This document shows, piece by piece, positions 11,901 to 21,578 of a DNA stretch of 64,000 bases. Within the stretch, counting starts at the first letter, position 1. Each line of letters begins with the position of its first letter. A program made the translations under genes and the position numbers. The stretch is taken from contig OZ176053.1 in assembly GCA_964247055.1 (NCBI GenBank), positions 620,001 through 684,000 of the forward strand, given 5' to 3'. The stretch comes from Paragordius varius (lineage: Eukaryota > Nematomorpha). The notes under the pieces are model-generated. The model did no database searches, was not told where the DNA came from, and was given only the letters and a program-made list of their open reading frames with translations.

Positions 11901-13528
11901 TTTTTATAACGTTTAGAAAATCAAAAAATTTATTCTTTGATTATTACAACGAAGAAATTTTAATAGTTATAATTCAGTTATATAATTTATTAACAAATAA
12001 ATTTCATATAATTTTTATGTTAGAAATTTATAGTATAGTGTTGTATGGATGAGTCACAGGTCAAATATAAATAGAACATTGGGTATAGATAAGAGGTATT
12101 TTATGGAGTTAAGCAAACATGGCCATATTTAGTATTTTAGAAAAGCTAACTTTAGTAATAAAGCCAGAATTTTAGATTTAATTTATATTATAATTAAAAT
12201 TTTGATTAATCCTTTAAAACGAACAATATCAATTGTTGTTCAAAAATGGCCAAAATGAACAATAAATAAGGGATTATAATGTGACAAGTAATTTACACAA
12301 TGGTATACTTGCCTATCACATTTTGATTCAATAAGACACTCTGGAATGTTGTTTTTGTTTTGCGAAATAGCAAATTATGACAATAAATTATTCGAAATGA
12401 AAATTAACCTTTTGCTTTTAAAGCAGCTTTAGGTATATAAAGTTCGGAAAATTTGGTTATAAGTCAGTGGTATTCAACAAAAAAGAAATTTAAAGAGCTA
12501 AAAAAAATTTTTTTGTCTCAAGGGGCGTGACCATATAATACCAAAATATATTTTATTATAGTTTTTTCACGTATACTCTATACTTAAAATAAGTGTTGCA
12601 AAAAATGAAACAAATATGTGCAGTGGTTTGAAATGTCTCCATTCATTCCGAGAGTAAAAAATGACTTTTTTTCAGAACAGTCCTTTAAAGTCAACAAGTA
12701 TTCCTAAAATATTAGAAAATTTTTGCAAACGTGTTTGAGAATACGTATAATTCGTTAAAATCAAAAAGGTGAATGAACCTGGTGCGATAGCATCAACCAG
12801 CGCTCCTAGAATTCGGCCATCGTTCCAATCTGTCGTGAAATTAGTAACGGGAATTTGGGGCATACGACTTTGAATCCAACTCAAAAGTTTTTGTTTGGGT
12901 GTCGGTTCGTGTTTCGAAACAGCTGATGTTGAAATTGGTGCAGTAGCAGACGATTGTTTATTATTCGATGGATTTAAATTATCAATTTCAAAATTATCGG
13001 TTATGCGTCCGTTTAGTTTTAGATCGAAATTGGTATCCTGTCCCTCAAGATCCCAAGAGGGAATACTTATGGAGTAATGCAGAATTAGCATCCAAATAAG
13101 GCCAAGAATAAGCTTTAGATTGCAATCAATAATGTCCGTACTATCTGTATAAAAAAATTTGAATAATATCTTATAATTAATATGTCGAAGATTTGAAAAA
13201 GTTTACCTATATTTACAATTTTGATGCCTTCCTCACTGCCCAAAAACTCGAGACACATTGATATGTTTTCAAGTTTTTGAGAACGAAATGTTGGTTTTTT
13301 GGTATATTTAATCATTCGTTTTCCAGATAATGCTTCGATCAAGGATATCAACCTTAGACCGTCAGCTAAATCCGTTTCTAAGCTACGAATTTGCTTATTG
13401 GAGCTTTTTAAATGCTCATTTACCCATCTGGTAAAAGTGTTCTGTTGAATCCGTTTCCAACCGGCATCCTCTCCAAACTCTCTGTCAGCGCCTGCAGGAA
13501 TATCGGAATAATTTCGATTGTTATCCAT
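1454..13528 (-). CDS. FLN: Filamin-type actin-crosslinking protein, short form (13 exons, 821 aa)
   Basis: Filamins bind F-actin through two N-terminal calponin-homology (CH) domains and carry immunoglobulin-like filamin repeats. Joined exons (minus strand): 13528-13207, 13144-12779, 9179-9082, 8451-8286, 7849-7722, 6838-6752, 6447-6282, 5810-5526, 4845-4675, 3939-3864, 3307-3166, 2389-2263, 1785-1454. All have GT-AG borders and consistent phases; the total is 2466 nt, divisible by three. CH1 is about residues 17-125 ([15 protein letters not shown]), CH2 about 180-285 ([18 protein letters not shown]), followed by the family hinge [14 protein letters not shown]. Repeats 1-4 begin near residues 300, 413, 541 and 677 ([31 protein letters not shown]). 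A 55-residue tail with no filamin similarity ends at a TAG. Usual animal filamins have over 20 repeats and a C-terminal dimerisation repeat, so this is either a short form or continues by splicing beyond the left edge. Start: first Met before CH1. Family identity is certain; the C-terminus is not. Confidence 0.9.
1786..2262. other. Filamin intron 12, unremarkable
   Basis: AT-rich; nothing recognised beyond the splice sites. Confidence 0.6.
2263..2389 (-). CDS. FLN: Filamin exon 12: first half of repeat 4
   Basis: Reads [20 protein letters not shown] then [21 protein letters not shown] is the diagnostic start of filamin repeat 4. Acceptor GTTTTAG|TT, donor GCTCTAG|GTAATC. Confidence 0.9.
2932..2966. 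repeat. (TA)n microsatellite
   Basis: Run of TA dinucleotides in filamin intron 11; the rest of 2390-3165 is AT-rich with nothing recognised. Confidence 0.9.
3166..3307 (-). CDS. FLN: Filamin exon 11: end of repeat 3
   Basis: Reads [20 protein letters not shown] then [12 protein letters not shown], matching the closing strands of a filamin repeat (YxxxY.P...G.Y.......I..SP..V). Acceptor TACGCAG|AT; the donor chosen is GTTGAT|GTTAAT because it keeps phase with exon 12. Confidence 0.83.
3481..3690. repeat. ~24-bp minisatellite, CAAGCAAACGCAACATT
   Basis: About eight to nine degenerate units of TTTTTTCAAGCAAACGCAAC in filamin intron 10. Confidence 0.88.
3864..3939 (-). CDS. FLN: Filamin exon 10: insert within repeat 3 (tentative)
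   Basis: A 76-nt exon with consistent phases on both sides, encoding [20 protein letters not shown] and a few more residues. Acceptor GGTATAG|AA, donor AAAAAA|GTAATA. The peptide is not conserved filamin sequence; it is accepted because it bridges exon 9 (phase 1) and exon 11 (entering phase 2). Confidence 0.6.
4071..4316. mobile_element. Family M MITE
   Basis: Begins CAGTAAAAATTGAATGCAAA and ends CAATTTTTACGGTA; flanked by TA. In filamin intron 9. Confidence 0.72.
4373..4667. mobile_element. Family M MITE abutting a filamin splice donor
   Basis: Begins AGTAAAAACTGAAATTTTAC and ends TTTAATTTTTACTG, TA at 4668-4669. The donor of filamin exon 9 is at 4673-4674, leaving only eight intron bases before the element. 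Confidence 0.82.
4675..4845 (-). CDS. FLN: Filamin exon 9: start of repeat 3
   Basis: Reads [20 protein letters not shown], matching the S.RGLQ..GVRVGD opening of insect repeat 3. Acceptor TGTTAG|AT, donor AATAAAG|GTACTT. A family M MITE begins at 4667, eight bases into the following intron. Confidence 0.88.
4966..5250. mobile_element. Palindromic MITE with TTCACCC arms
   Basis: TATACCATTTAGAGTTCAAA and TTTAAACTGTAAATGGTATA are inverted. AAATTCACCC and GGGTGAATTT recur in the arms. In filamin intron 8. Related pieces at 9790-9845 and 54425-54800. Confidence 0.72.
5526..5810 (-). CDS. FLN: Filamin exon 8: most of repeat 2 with an insert
   Basis: Reads [20 protein letters not shown] at its start; ends with [20 protein letters not shown] and FKLCVEP, the closing strands of a filamin repeat. 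A charged insert ([20 protein letters not shown]) lengthens the repeat by about 25 residues. Acceptor AAATAG|GT, donor GCCAA|GTTAGA. Confidence 0.87.
6152..6319. repeat. Local tandem duplication of a filamin exon end and donor
   Basis: 6152-6231 and 6243-6319 share ~75 bp including CCTTTTCCGTTATAACGTCA and AAGTATGTCGATTGACC, the last ~28 coding bases of exon 7 and its donor. The distal copy has GGGTTAGT in place of GGGTAAGT. Confidence 0.85.
6282..6447 (-). CDS. FLN: Filamin exon 7: end of repeat 1 and start of repeat 2
   Basis: Contains [16 protein letters not shown], the family repeat ending (.IP.SP..V.V), then [10 protein letters not shown] opening repeat 2. Acceptor GTATAG|AT, donor AAAAGG|GTAAGT. 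The exon's 3' end and donor are duplicated about 90 bp downstream in the intron. Confidence 0.88.
6752..6838 (-). CDS. FLN: Filamin exon 6: repeat 1 continued
   Basis: Reads [20 protein letters not shown] then TPPSKGTYQ, matching the Y.C.Y.P...G.Y strands. Acceptor TTTTAG|CT, donor TATCAG|GTGTAC. Phase 0 on both sides, 29 codons. Confidence 0.85.
6948..7522. mobile_element. hAT MITE, GCGGGCC family, split by a family M MITE
   Basis: Ends CAGGGGGCGGTGTTAAACAC and TTGTGTTGAACATCACTG; the middle is occupied by a family M copy (7033-7326). In the intron between filamin exons 5 and 6. Confidence 0.6.
7033..7326. mobile_element. Family M MITE nested in a hAT MITE
   Basis: CAGTAATTGAAATATGCGGAC at the left, GTCCGTATAATTTCAGTTTT at the right. 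Confidence 0.78.
7722..7849 (-). CDS. FLN: Filamin exon 5: repeat 1
   Basis: Reads [20 protein letters not shown] then [10 protein letters not shown], the beta-strand pattern of a filamin repeat (P..F.VDT..AG.G.V.V). Acceptor ATAGCAG|CA, donor TCCT|GTAAGA (phase 0). Confidence 0.88.
7850..9081. other. Filamin introns 3 and 4
   Basis: 7850-8285 and 8452-9081 flank exon 4 and are AT-rich. No element with clear ends was recognised. Confidence 0.6.
8286..8451 (-). CDS. FLN: Filamin exon 4: end of CH2, hinge, start of repeat 1
   Basis: Reads [20 protein letters not shown] then [18 protein letters not shown] and [29 protein letters not shown] is diagnostic of filamins; YGPG opens repeat 1. Acceptor TATTAG|TT, donor TTTGG|GTAAAT (phase 1). 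Confidence 0.92.
9082..9179 (-). CDS. FLN: Filamin exon 3: CH2 middle
   Basis: Reads [19 protein letters not shown] then [14 protein letters not shown], matching the conserved CH2 segment G-LCPDW..NA.EAM..A..WL.VPQ. Acceptor ATATAG|GT and donor CCACAG|GTTTTG; phase 1 in, phase 0 out. Confidence 0.9.
9339..9639. mobile_element. Family M MITE
   Basis: CAGAGTTAAAATTGAAATTG at the left, CCTATAAATTTCAATTTTTACTG at the right, TA on both sides. In filamin intron 2. Confidence 0.8.
9908..10025. repeat. 24-bp minisatellite
   Basis: Five units of AGTTCAAGTTGGTCCTTAAAC. In one minus-strand frame it reads [14 protein letters not shown], an artefact of the 24-base period. A relative at 50749-50830 (AACTTGAAATGTTTAAAAGAC) lies in another gene's intron. 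Confidence 0.88.
10490..10691. mobile_element. Palindromic MITE, third family
   Basis: Arms GTATGCAGTTTAATGGTTGC and GCAACCATCATTAAAATGCATAC; CACTATAGTAGG in both arms. In filamin intron 2. Confidence 0.78.
10713..10932. mobile_element. Palindromic TA MITE, second family (220 bp)
   Basis: CAGTATGAGAGCAATTATATA to ATACTTACTCATACCG, TA at both flanks; the arms share TTGCTAGAAAGTTATTAATT. A TA microsatellite lies inside (10768-10788). In filamin intron 2. Confidence 0.82.
11623..11780. mobile_element. Palindromic MITE, fourth family (158 bp)
   Basis: CAGTAGCGTATGGCATAAAAC and GTTTTATGCCATACGCTACTG are perfect complements over 21 bases (20 quoted suffice); TA to the right. One copy seen. Confidence 0.85.
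11781..12778. other. Filamin intron 2, exon-proximal part
   Basis: AT-rich sequence without recognisable repeats or coding similarity. Confidence 0.55.
12779..13144 (-). CDS. FLN: Filamin exon 2: end of CH1, long linker, start of CH2
   Basis: Acceptor ATACAG|ATAG after a 62-bp intron restores the family motif as [20 protein letters not shown]1 ends at [11 protein letters not shown] Ser/Thr/Asn-rich linker of about 50 residues ([19 protein letters not shown]) precedes [19 protein letters not shown] of CH2. The donor is CACCAG|GTTCAT (phase 1). The linker is clearly longer than the typical vertebrate one. Confidence 0.9.
13207..13528 (-). CDS. FLN: Filamin exon 1: N-terminus and most of CH1
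   Basis: Begins [18 protein letters not shown] and runs through the CH1 core ([36 protein letters not shown]) to GIKIVNI. The donor is ATAG|GTAAAC (phase 1). The ATG context is weak at -3 but has G at +4. Only about 245 bp separate the start from array unit A, so promoter and 5' UTR lie there or within repeats. Confidence 0.88.
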
Positions 13529-13772
13529 ATATTTCGAATAGAGAAGAAAATATTTAAAAAATGTGTTTCGTGTCTATAAATTACGAAGCGATCAGCTGTT
13601 TCATATAAAATTTATAATAAAAGCTCATTTATAATTTTATTTCCCTATTCTTCAGGATATATATTGAAATAATATAATATTGTATAATTTTTGCGGGTTT
13701 GAATACATAAATACATATAAAATTTTAAAATAAGTAATAAATTAAAAGTTATAACCCCATGGTGAACATCGC
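13529..13772 (-). promoter_or_regulatory. Presumed filamin 5' flank
   Basis: This 244-bp gap between the filamin start codon and array unit A is the only single-copy DNA upstream. No TATA box can be called in such AT-rich sequence; assigned by position only. Confidence 0.25.
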
Positions 13773-13917
13773 CAGCTCGCAGGGGGCGTTTTTTAGCTCT
13801 AACGATTTGAGTATCAGGCTTTTTTAAAATAATATCTTATATATAATGGCAAATATAGTAAAGTATACCACATTTTTTGAAGCTAAAATAGTAAGTACTA
13901 ATGTTAAAGCATGTTAA

Positions 13918-14490
13918 CACTTCGATTCAAATTGGGGTATCTAAATACCCCAGACTAAATTTTAATTAATATTTTTAAAATACTACTGAAGGAAACGGTC
14001 CCAATTTAAATTTATGCTTCTATCCTGATAAAAATTGTAAAAATATGGCAAAATATCTTGATAAAATTTTGTTTTATAAAAAAGGTTCCACCTCAAACTA
14101 CTTCGACCCCATTTTTATTTTACAAAATTTTTGTAAAATATCCATTTAATTTTAAGGGTAAAACTAAAGCTAATTTTATATATAAATTACATCTAACATT
14201 GATATAAATAGAAAAAGCGGTTTATTTTGTATTATTTTTTATTTTACATTGACACATGTCACGTTGACGAAATTTTTACTTTCGGTTTTAGCTTAAAATA
14301 ATTAATATCAAGTATTTTTAAATAAAATTTTTTATATATTTCGGTTTATTAATGTTATATAAGTGCAACATTTTGCCATGGTTTCGATTCCTTCCATACT
14401 ATTTAAAGTATTTGATTTTAAACAGGCCTGGGGTATCCAACTACCCCAATATGAATCGAAGGACTAAAATGAGTGTGTTGTATCCAAGTG
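13918..14490. mobile_element. TTAA-target MITE, copy in unit A (573 bp)
   Basis: Flanked on both sides by TTAA (13914-13917 and 14491-14494). Ends are CACTTCGATT and ATCCAAGTG; subterminal hairpins GGGGTATCTAAATACCCC and GGGGTATCCAACTACCCC. Unit C has the uninterrupted site CATGTTAATATCAGACC near 36190. TTAA duplication is typical of piggyBac-type transposition; no transposase gene is present. Confidence 0.82.
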
Positions 14491-15859
14491 TTAATATCAG
14501 ACCTAACACGGCGCGGAAAGTCATATGTTATAGCGACTATTTCTTTACAAACTCTAGTTTAACCGTACACTTTTTATGAGCGCCATAACACCATACTTGA
14601 GACCTTTTATGTTTAAAAATGGAGGGTTTACACTTATCTTCTAGTCTTTAATGATTATTTGGCAATTCCTGATGAAAATATGTTGGACCCTCCATGAGCA
14701 TATGAGATTCGCAAGGACCCGTGTATTTATGTAGAACTTCGGATTTAAAACTGATCCTTATTCATTTCCTACATGTCCCTGTGAAACACCGCAAGATTCT
14801 GTTAGAATTAATTCTAGTTTTTTTTAGACCAGCGGGTAAATCCCTAGAGTTATCGGGGTTTTTAAATATTTATAATTCAAATTCGTATCACCATTCCTTA
14901 TATACCCTCTTGGTACCGCTATCAATTTTGCTTATTAAGCAGAGAAGGATGACGCCAAAATTTTTCCATTTTATATGTTGTGAAGGAAATAAGCAACGCT
15001 ATTCATAAATTGAATAATTTCGGAAACATGTGACAATCTTGCTTAAAATAGGATGGGATAACTCATTCGAATGCTTTTCTAATAGACTGTACTGACAACT
15101 TGCTATTTAATTAATCCTAAATGTTTTTTATCATTTATATTTTAGGATTCTATTCCTACCATCTCTTTTCTAGATATATTAAGCCTTAGAATGTCAATGA
15201 AAATCATTTAAATCAAACTTTTATTTATACTTTAATAAAATAAATCATAATTAATACAAAAACCAACAACAATAACATTTTATGTTCTTTTCACTTTTTC
15301 GTCTGCGATAAAATATTGGAGACATCCCAGAGCTTAATCTTGCAAATAATCTAGTGTTTTGTAAGTTTTGTTAAAATTAATTATTAATAAATATGTTTAG
15401 AGCTTTGTAGTTTTGAATTTTAAAATTGGGACAGCACCAAAACACAGTTGAAATAAACAGCTGTTTTTAAGGCAATAAATATTAACTTATTGCCGGAAGT
15501 TAATTATTTGCCTTTTTTAACCACAATAAAGATTTATTTGCCTATTATATTAGCGATTAAAAAATGTAAATTAAAATGATGGCGAAAAAGTTTGAGAAGA
15601 TTATTTTTTACAATTTTAATTGTTTTGTATTATGGGCCTATATGGCTAGTAGCAGCATATGTTAAAATTTAACCTTATACCTTAACTACTTTTCAGATAT
15701 TCCAATTTCAAAATGCTATGGTATAAAAAAATATACCCCAATAGGTCATAAAATGTTAAATTTAACTCATCTAGTTATACAGTTTTTTAATTGTGTTTTA
15801 TTTCAAACCATAGAGATTACAATAACTTTATTCATGCATGTCTTTTAGGCATTATTAAA

Positions 15860-18028
15860 TCTATATATTTATAAAAATGGAAAATGCTGGCTTTGTGATC
15901 TGGTACGGGAAAACCGGTAGATCCATTCAAATCCAAACTTCGAAAAAATATAATCATTTATGAATGCCCCGACAATAGCTTCGCCCTTTTTTTGAAATAG
16001 GCCCCCAGTTCGGGCCTACCCCGTGAAACGGATTTTTTTGAAAACAGAAGTCCATAAAAATCGTGTCTTTGAGACAATTTTCCGGAGAACGTGTTGGACC
16101 ATTCAATTTCAAATATAATTTTTGTTTACTTATTTTCGATTGCGCCGAACATTGTCGTCTCGCTTTTTTGATTTAGGCCCTCTTCCGCTCTCCCCGTAAA
16201 ATGCCATTTTTTTCAAAAAACAAAGTCCACAAAATTAATTTTATCTATTTTTCGCCCTAGGTATGAGACCGTAAAAATTCAATATGGATTCCATGTATTC
16301 CCTGTTAAAAGGCAAAAATTTTAGTCAAGCGTTTCTTTGATGATAGCTGCTGGGTAAGGAGCTACCCGCTAAAAACTGATTCCTTATGGAACTTTGTGAT
16401 CTGTTTCCGGAAAACCGGTGAACCCAATCAATTCCAAATATCTAAAAATATAATCATTAATAAATGTCCCGATAATAGCTTCGCCCTTTTATGGAATTAG
16501 GCCCCCAGTTCGGGCCTACCCCGTGTAAAAAACAGGTTAAGACAATTTTCTGGAGAACGTGTTGGACCATTCAATTTCAAATATGATTTTTGTTTACTTA
16601 TTTTTGATCGCGCTGAACATAGTCGACTCACTTTTTTGATTTAGGCCCTCTTTTTACCCGCTACCCGCGTAAAATGCCATTTTTTTCAAAAAACAAAGTC
16701 CACAAAAATATTTTTTTAATCGATTTTTTGCCTAAGGTATGAGACCGTAAAAATTCAAAATAGATTCCACGTATTCCCTGTTAAAAGGCAAAAATTTTTA
16801 GTCAAGCGTTTCTTTGAGATATCTGCTGAGTAAGGAGTATCTATCATATGTATAGGATGTTACAAAATATATGGATAATAAAACATTATTTATCGTAATC
16901 TATATATATATTTATATAAATGGAAAATGCTGGCTTTGTGATTTGGTACCGGAAAATCGGTAGACCCATTCAAATCCAAACTTCGAAAAAATATAATCAT
17001 TAATGAATGCCCCGACAATAGCTTCGCCCTTTTTTTGAAATAGGCCCCCAGTTCGGGGCTACCCTGTGAAACGGATTTTTTTGAAAACAGAAGTCCACAA
17101 AAATCGTGTCTTTGAGACAATTTTCCGGAGAACGTGTTGGACTATTCAATTTTAAATATGATTTTTGTTTACTTATTTTCGATTGCACCGAACATAGTCG
17201 TCTTGCTTTTTTGATTTAGGCCCTCTTTTTACCCGCACCCCCCGTAAAATGCCATTTTTTTCAAAAAACAAGGTCCACAAAAATAATTTTTTAAATCTAT
17301 TTTTTGCCCAACGTATGAGACCGTAAAAATTCAATATGGATTCCACGTATTCCCTGTTAAAAGGCAAAAATTTTAGTCAATCGTTTCTATGATGATAGCT
17401 GCTGGGTAAGGAGCTACCCGCTAAAAACTGATTCCTCATGTAACTTTGTGATCTGTGGAAAACCGGTGAACCCAATCAATTCCAAAAATCGAAAAAATAT
17501 AATCTATAATAAATGTCCCGACAATAGCTTCGCCCTTTTATGGAATTAGGCCCCCAGTTCGGGCCTACCCCGTGTAAAAAACAGGTTGAGACAATTTTCC
17601 GGAGAACGTGTTGGACCATTCAATTTCAAATATGATTTTTGTTTACTTATTTTTGATCGCGCTGAACATAGTCGATTCACTTTTTTGATTTAGGCTTTCC
17701 TTTTACCCGCACCCCCCGTAAAATGCCATTTTTTTCAAAAAACAAGGTCCACAAAAATAATTTTTTAAATCTTTTTTCGCCCAAGGTATGAGACCGTAAA
17801 AATTCAATATGGATTCCACGTATTCCCTGTTAGGCAAAAATTTTAGTCAAGCGTTTCTATGATGATAGCTGCTGGGTAAGGGAGCCACCCGCTAAAAACT
17901 GATTCCTCATGTAACTTCGTGATCTGTTTCCGGAATACCGGGAGACCCATTCAAATCCAAACTTCGAAACCCCCCCCCCCCTCCGAAGGACTTCCTCGGG
18001 CTGCGTAGCAGCACGAGATTTACGCTAG
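15860..18028. mobile_element. Non-autonomous Helitron with internal tandem repeats
   Basis: The 5' end is A|TCTATATATTTATAAAAATGG and the 3' end is ACGCTAG|T, preceded about 7 nt earlier by a hairpin with near-perfect 10-bp arms around GTA (CTCGGGCTGC / GCAGCACGAG). This fits the family rule of TC...CTRR inserted between A and T without target duplication. Unit C carries the matching empty site near 37405. The interior is four to five related ~515-bp repeats in an alternating two-type arrangement; a second 5'-like end (ATCTATATATATATTTATAT) lies at 16899. A 14-base C run is at 17970-17983. No Rep/helicase reading frame is visible, so it would need help from another element. Confidence 0.85.
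15883..17970. repeat. ~515-bp internal tandem repeats of the Helitron
   Basis: Repeat starts near 15883, 16396, 16924, 17435 and 17908 (CTTTGTGATCTG or CTTCGTGATCTG). Shared markers: TAGCTTCGCCCTTTT, GGCCCCCAGTTCGGG, GAGAACGTGTTGGACCATTC, TATGAGACCGTAAAAATTCA, GATAGCTGCTGGGTAAGGAG. Two variants alternate, giving a ~1,040-bp higher-order unit. Confidence 0.85.
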
Positions 18029-19949
18029 TAATTATATAGAAAGATAAAAATCTTTATTAAACTTTCATCTACCGAATATGTTTCAATATTTATAACAAAT
18101 CTATAATAATTGTATAACTGTAAGTGTTATCTATTTTATAATTTGTTTGAATTATTGTTTATATAGTACTAATTTTAAAGCTTACTAAAAATTTTATTTT
18201 AGCAAAAATACCGTACGCATTTTAAGACTTATTTCACACTATAGTAGGGAAATTTAAAATGCATATTGTAACTTTTACTTACAGTAGAAATAGATTTATA
18301 AAGATACAACGTTAAAACTAATGGACAAATATTATTTCAAAAAGCAATTTATTTTTTTACGTTTTGTCTGTATAATTTGAATTAATTTAAAATATTTAAA
18401 TCATCTCAACTGTCGTCTCAATAACCCATCTTAGTTGTAGGGCTGGGAAAAATTTATAATGCTATCAAATATCATTTACTCCCATATTCAATTATTAGAA
18501 TCCCGTATGATAAATAAGTTTTTAGTAAACCTTAAGCAATTTTTTATATCGTAAAACTTATCAAAAAAATGGTCTTTGATTTATTAATACTATCCAGTAA
18601 CTATTTGCAGCCATTTTAAAATCCTAAAATCAACCGTGAATAAACCTATAATAACACAATATTACAAAAAATATACTAAATTAGTATATTTTGAAAACTC
18701 ATTTGTGTAGTTTTATTTCAAATTTTTCAAAATTATTATGGAGTAATTAGTAAACCAGATTTTTGGCAGAAAACAGTTTTATATAAGTATGGCTTACAGA
18801 GCTCAGATTATAATTTTGATTAATAAATATTTGGCTATATATATCCAAATAGTTACCACGTTTAATATAGGAGGTGACCTTTCTATTTAGACTCATCAGT
18901 AGAGCTAAATACGCACCAATAAAATTTTATAAGTAATGCAAAAAATATTTTGCATTATACCAGAAATTATTCAAATAAGCACAGATTACATGTATTTTAT
19001 AAGGTTTTTTAAGCTAATATGTGTTGATGAAATACAGCACTTGGTAGTAAACAGTATGCGGCAAAATAATTAAAATTAGAACATATGGGTATTATTGGAC
19101 GAAATTAATTAAATTAACTAATTTAAGGACTTAAACTGGATTAACTTAACTTGGTTTCCCTAATTTAAGTGGATATCGGTCTAATGTTTTGATGGATAAT
19201 TTCTAAATAATAAACCTGGTGGTTCCTTATGATAAACACCGTGGTTTCCTTTTAAATTTTTTAAAACTAAAGCGGTTCTGGTTCTTGACTGTTGTAATTA
19301 TCCGTTCTTAAGTCAAGTGTTAAAAATTCGAAAAAATTCAAACATTTATAATGACATTTTTCTTATTTAAAACTCTAATTTACATTTTCATTTTTTGTAG
19401 GCAATTACTTTTGATGTAGCTTTCTACCTTAAAACTTAAACTTTAGGATAAACTACTAATTTAAAGTGTTTTAGATATAATTTAATAACCAAAATTATAT
19501 AAGATAAAAAAGGCTTATATTTAAACAATTTAACTTCTTGACTCCGAAATTAATATGGGTTCTAAACCCGATTTAGAATCGATTAATATCAAGATGAGAA
19601 ATTACATTTAAAGGCTCCCCAGAGTTATCCACATTTTTTAATCACAATTTAATTACATTTTTATGCCTGTTGTATCAGCGATTTACAAAAATCAAATAAT
19701 AAAATGGCGGTAAAAAAGTTTAAAAATAAAATTTTTTTTAGATCTTTACATTTAATAAAAAAAAATTAATTGTGCCTAAAAGGCTAGCGAATGCATATAT
19801 ATTTAAATTTGGCCCAATACTTATATAATTTTTAAGTTAATGGAATTGAAATCGCTCTGCCACACACTTCAAAAAAGTGTTAAAAAAACATTCGCTATAT
19901 ATCCAAATAAAACAATTAATATTTTTCCATATTAAATCGAAATAAAAAC

Positions 19950-20235
19950 ATTACAGTTAAAATTAGTACAGACAAAATGTAAAATCGAAAAGCCAAATAA
20001 TTTTTTAAAAAACAATACTTTTTTAAACCTTAATATTTCTTACATTTAAGCTATTGATATCAATTTACGGAGCTATTGCTTATTGGTAACCCAGACAAAA
20101 ATTATTTTAAAAAAACAAGTAGCTTAAAATATATAGCCGTATCAAATCCTTATTAATTAGTGGGGTAAAAACCGTGATGGTACTTTATTTTTCAAAAGGA
20201 TAACATATATGATCTGTCCGTATTTAAATTTTTAT
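19950..20235. repeat. Diverged family M-like MITE in the units (A copy)
   Basis: CAGTTAAAATTAGTACAGACA at the left; ATGATCTGTCCGTATTTAAAT at the right. Related copies at 26330-26592 (B) and 40010-40275 (C, shorter). Confidence 0.55.
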
Positions 20236-20639
20236 ACAAATAAGATTTTTTAAAATGATTTAATTAACACAGCTTTGCAAGAAAATTAATTTATTTATTA
20301 AATTTTTACGACAATTGATTGATTGATTTAAATGAAAAATAGCAATAATAATTTTGGTTGCTCCAAGGATTTCGGATATGCTTCAATTTAAAAATTTGAA
20401 ATTCTTCGTATCAATTTTCTAAAAATAAAATAAATAAAAAAATATTGACAATCATTACCTTTCGTATAAAATAAATATATTATGTAAATTATGTCTTTAA
20501 AATCACATTAAAATTAAAAATAATTTAAATATGAAAAAATTTAAATACCTTATAATATTGATTAATACACATGAACGCGTTATTCCCATTGCGGATGACA
20601 TAACCATTATCCAAGTATCTGTTAGGAAAAAATGTTTAT

Positions 20640-21190
20640 ACACTAAAAATTAAAATTATACTAAGGGAAGGACAAAATTTATTAATATAAAGATAAATTT
20701 TTTTTATTAAAAACAACCCACATTATTTTCTGAAATATACAATCAAAATTTAAATTATTCGGACAAAATGTAAAAATATAAAGATGACAAGTATTTTTAT
20801 CTAAAAGACAACCATACTTTATAAAACCTTAATTTTTCTCATATAAGTTATTTAATTACAATTGTAAAATATAGAATTTATTGTGATATATCTCAATTTA
20901 AAACTTTGCATTCATAAAACAATGTTTTATATTGAAACAAAACAAGATAAAAGTATGGGTGTCATTTAGAAAAAAATATTTTTCTTTATTTTTTACGTTT
21001 TGTCCGTATTGTTTTTAGTCTATAAGCTAACTATTACAATTATAAAATATATAATTAATTGTTTTATCTATATACATATCAATTTCATACTTTTATTCAA
21101 AAATTCAAAATTTAAAAATTATCATTATATTCTAGAAAAAAAATATTTGCCTTTATTTTTTTTATCCGTATAATTTCAATTTTTACTGTT
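20640..21190. mobile_element. Overlapping family M MITE remnants, end of unit A
   Basis: At least two to three pieces: 20645-20755 (a left half), 20760-21010 (inner palindrome) and 21015-21190 (a right half ending TTTCAATTTTTACTG). Homologous to 27002-27377 (B) and 40670-41030 (C) except for the last piece. Confidence 0.65.
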
Positions 21191-21578
21191 ACATGAAATG
21201 TATTTTATGCTTTGAGATAAGTTGAAAATAATAGTTTGCGTGTGTGTTAGGATTAGGGAATATATTTTTTAATATCTGAGTATACCACTATTTCCGAGTG
21301 GCCCTATATAGACGGGACCCAACCTCAAATATAAGCTTTTATAAGAAATTGTCATAGGAATTTAAAACTCAATATCCCAATTTTTATTTTTTTCGAGAAT
21401 AAATTAATCAATTAAATTAGTGAGGAATTATCTATGAATTGGTATTTACTTAGTAACAACTATCCATTTTTTACTAATTCATATAAAAAAATACAAATCG
21501 GGCTAAAAATCTTTTTTGGGGGATTCCTCAAGTATATAGTAAAAACTAAAGTTATACGGACAAAACGTTAAAATATAG

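Larger units (their letters stand above)
13773..21010. repeat. Array unit A (left part, interrupted by a Helitron)
   Basis: Aligns with C 36064-41000. Differences: TTAA element at 13918-14490 and Helitron at 15860-18028 present only in A; C's TTAA element (37567-38120) and TA MITE (38679-38869) absent here; an internal deletion in the MITE near 18215-18270; about 175 bp (18712-18886) present in A and missing in C. Similarity stops inside a family M MITE near 21010. Confidence 0.8.

Noticed and set aside
16890-17367. Minus-strand frames of 62-76 codons in the Helitron repeats
   Set aside because: Frames are not kept among the ~515-bp repeats and resemble no known protein.
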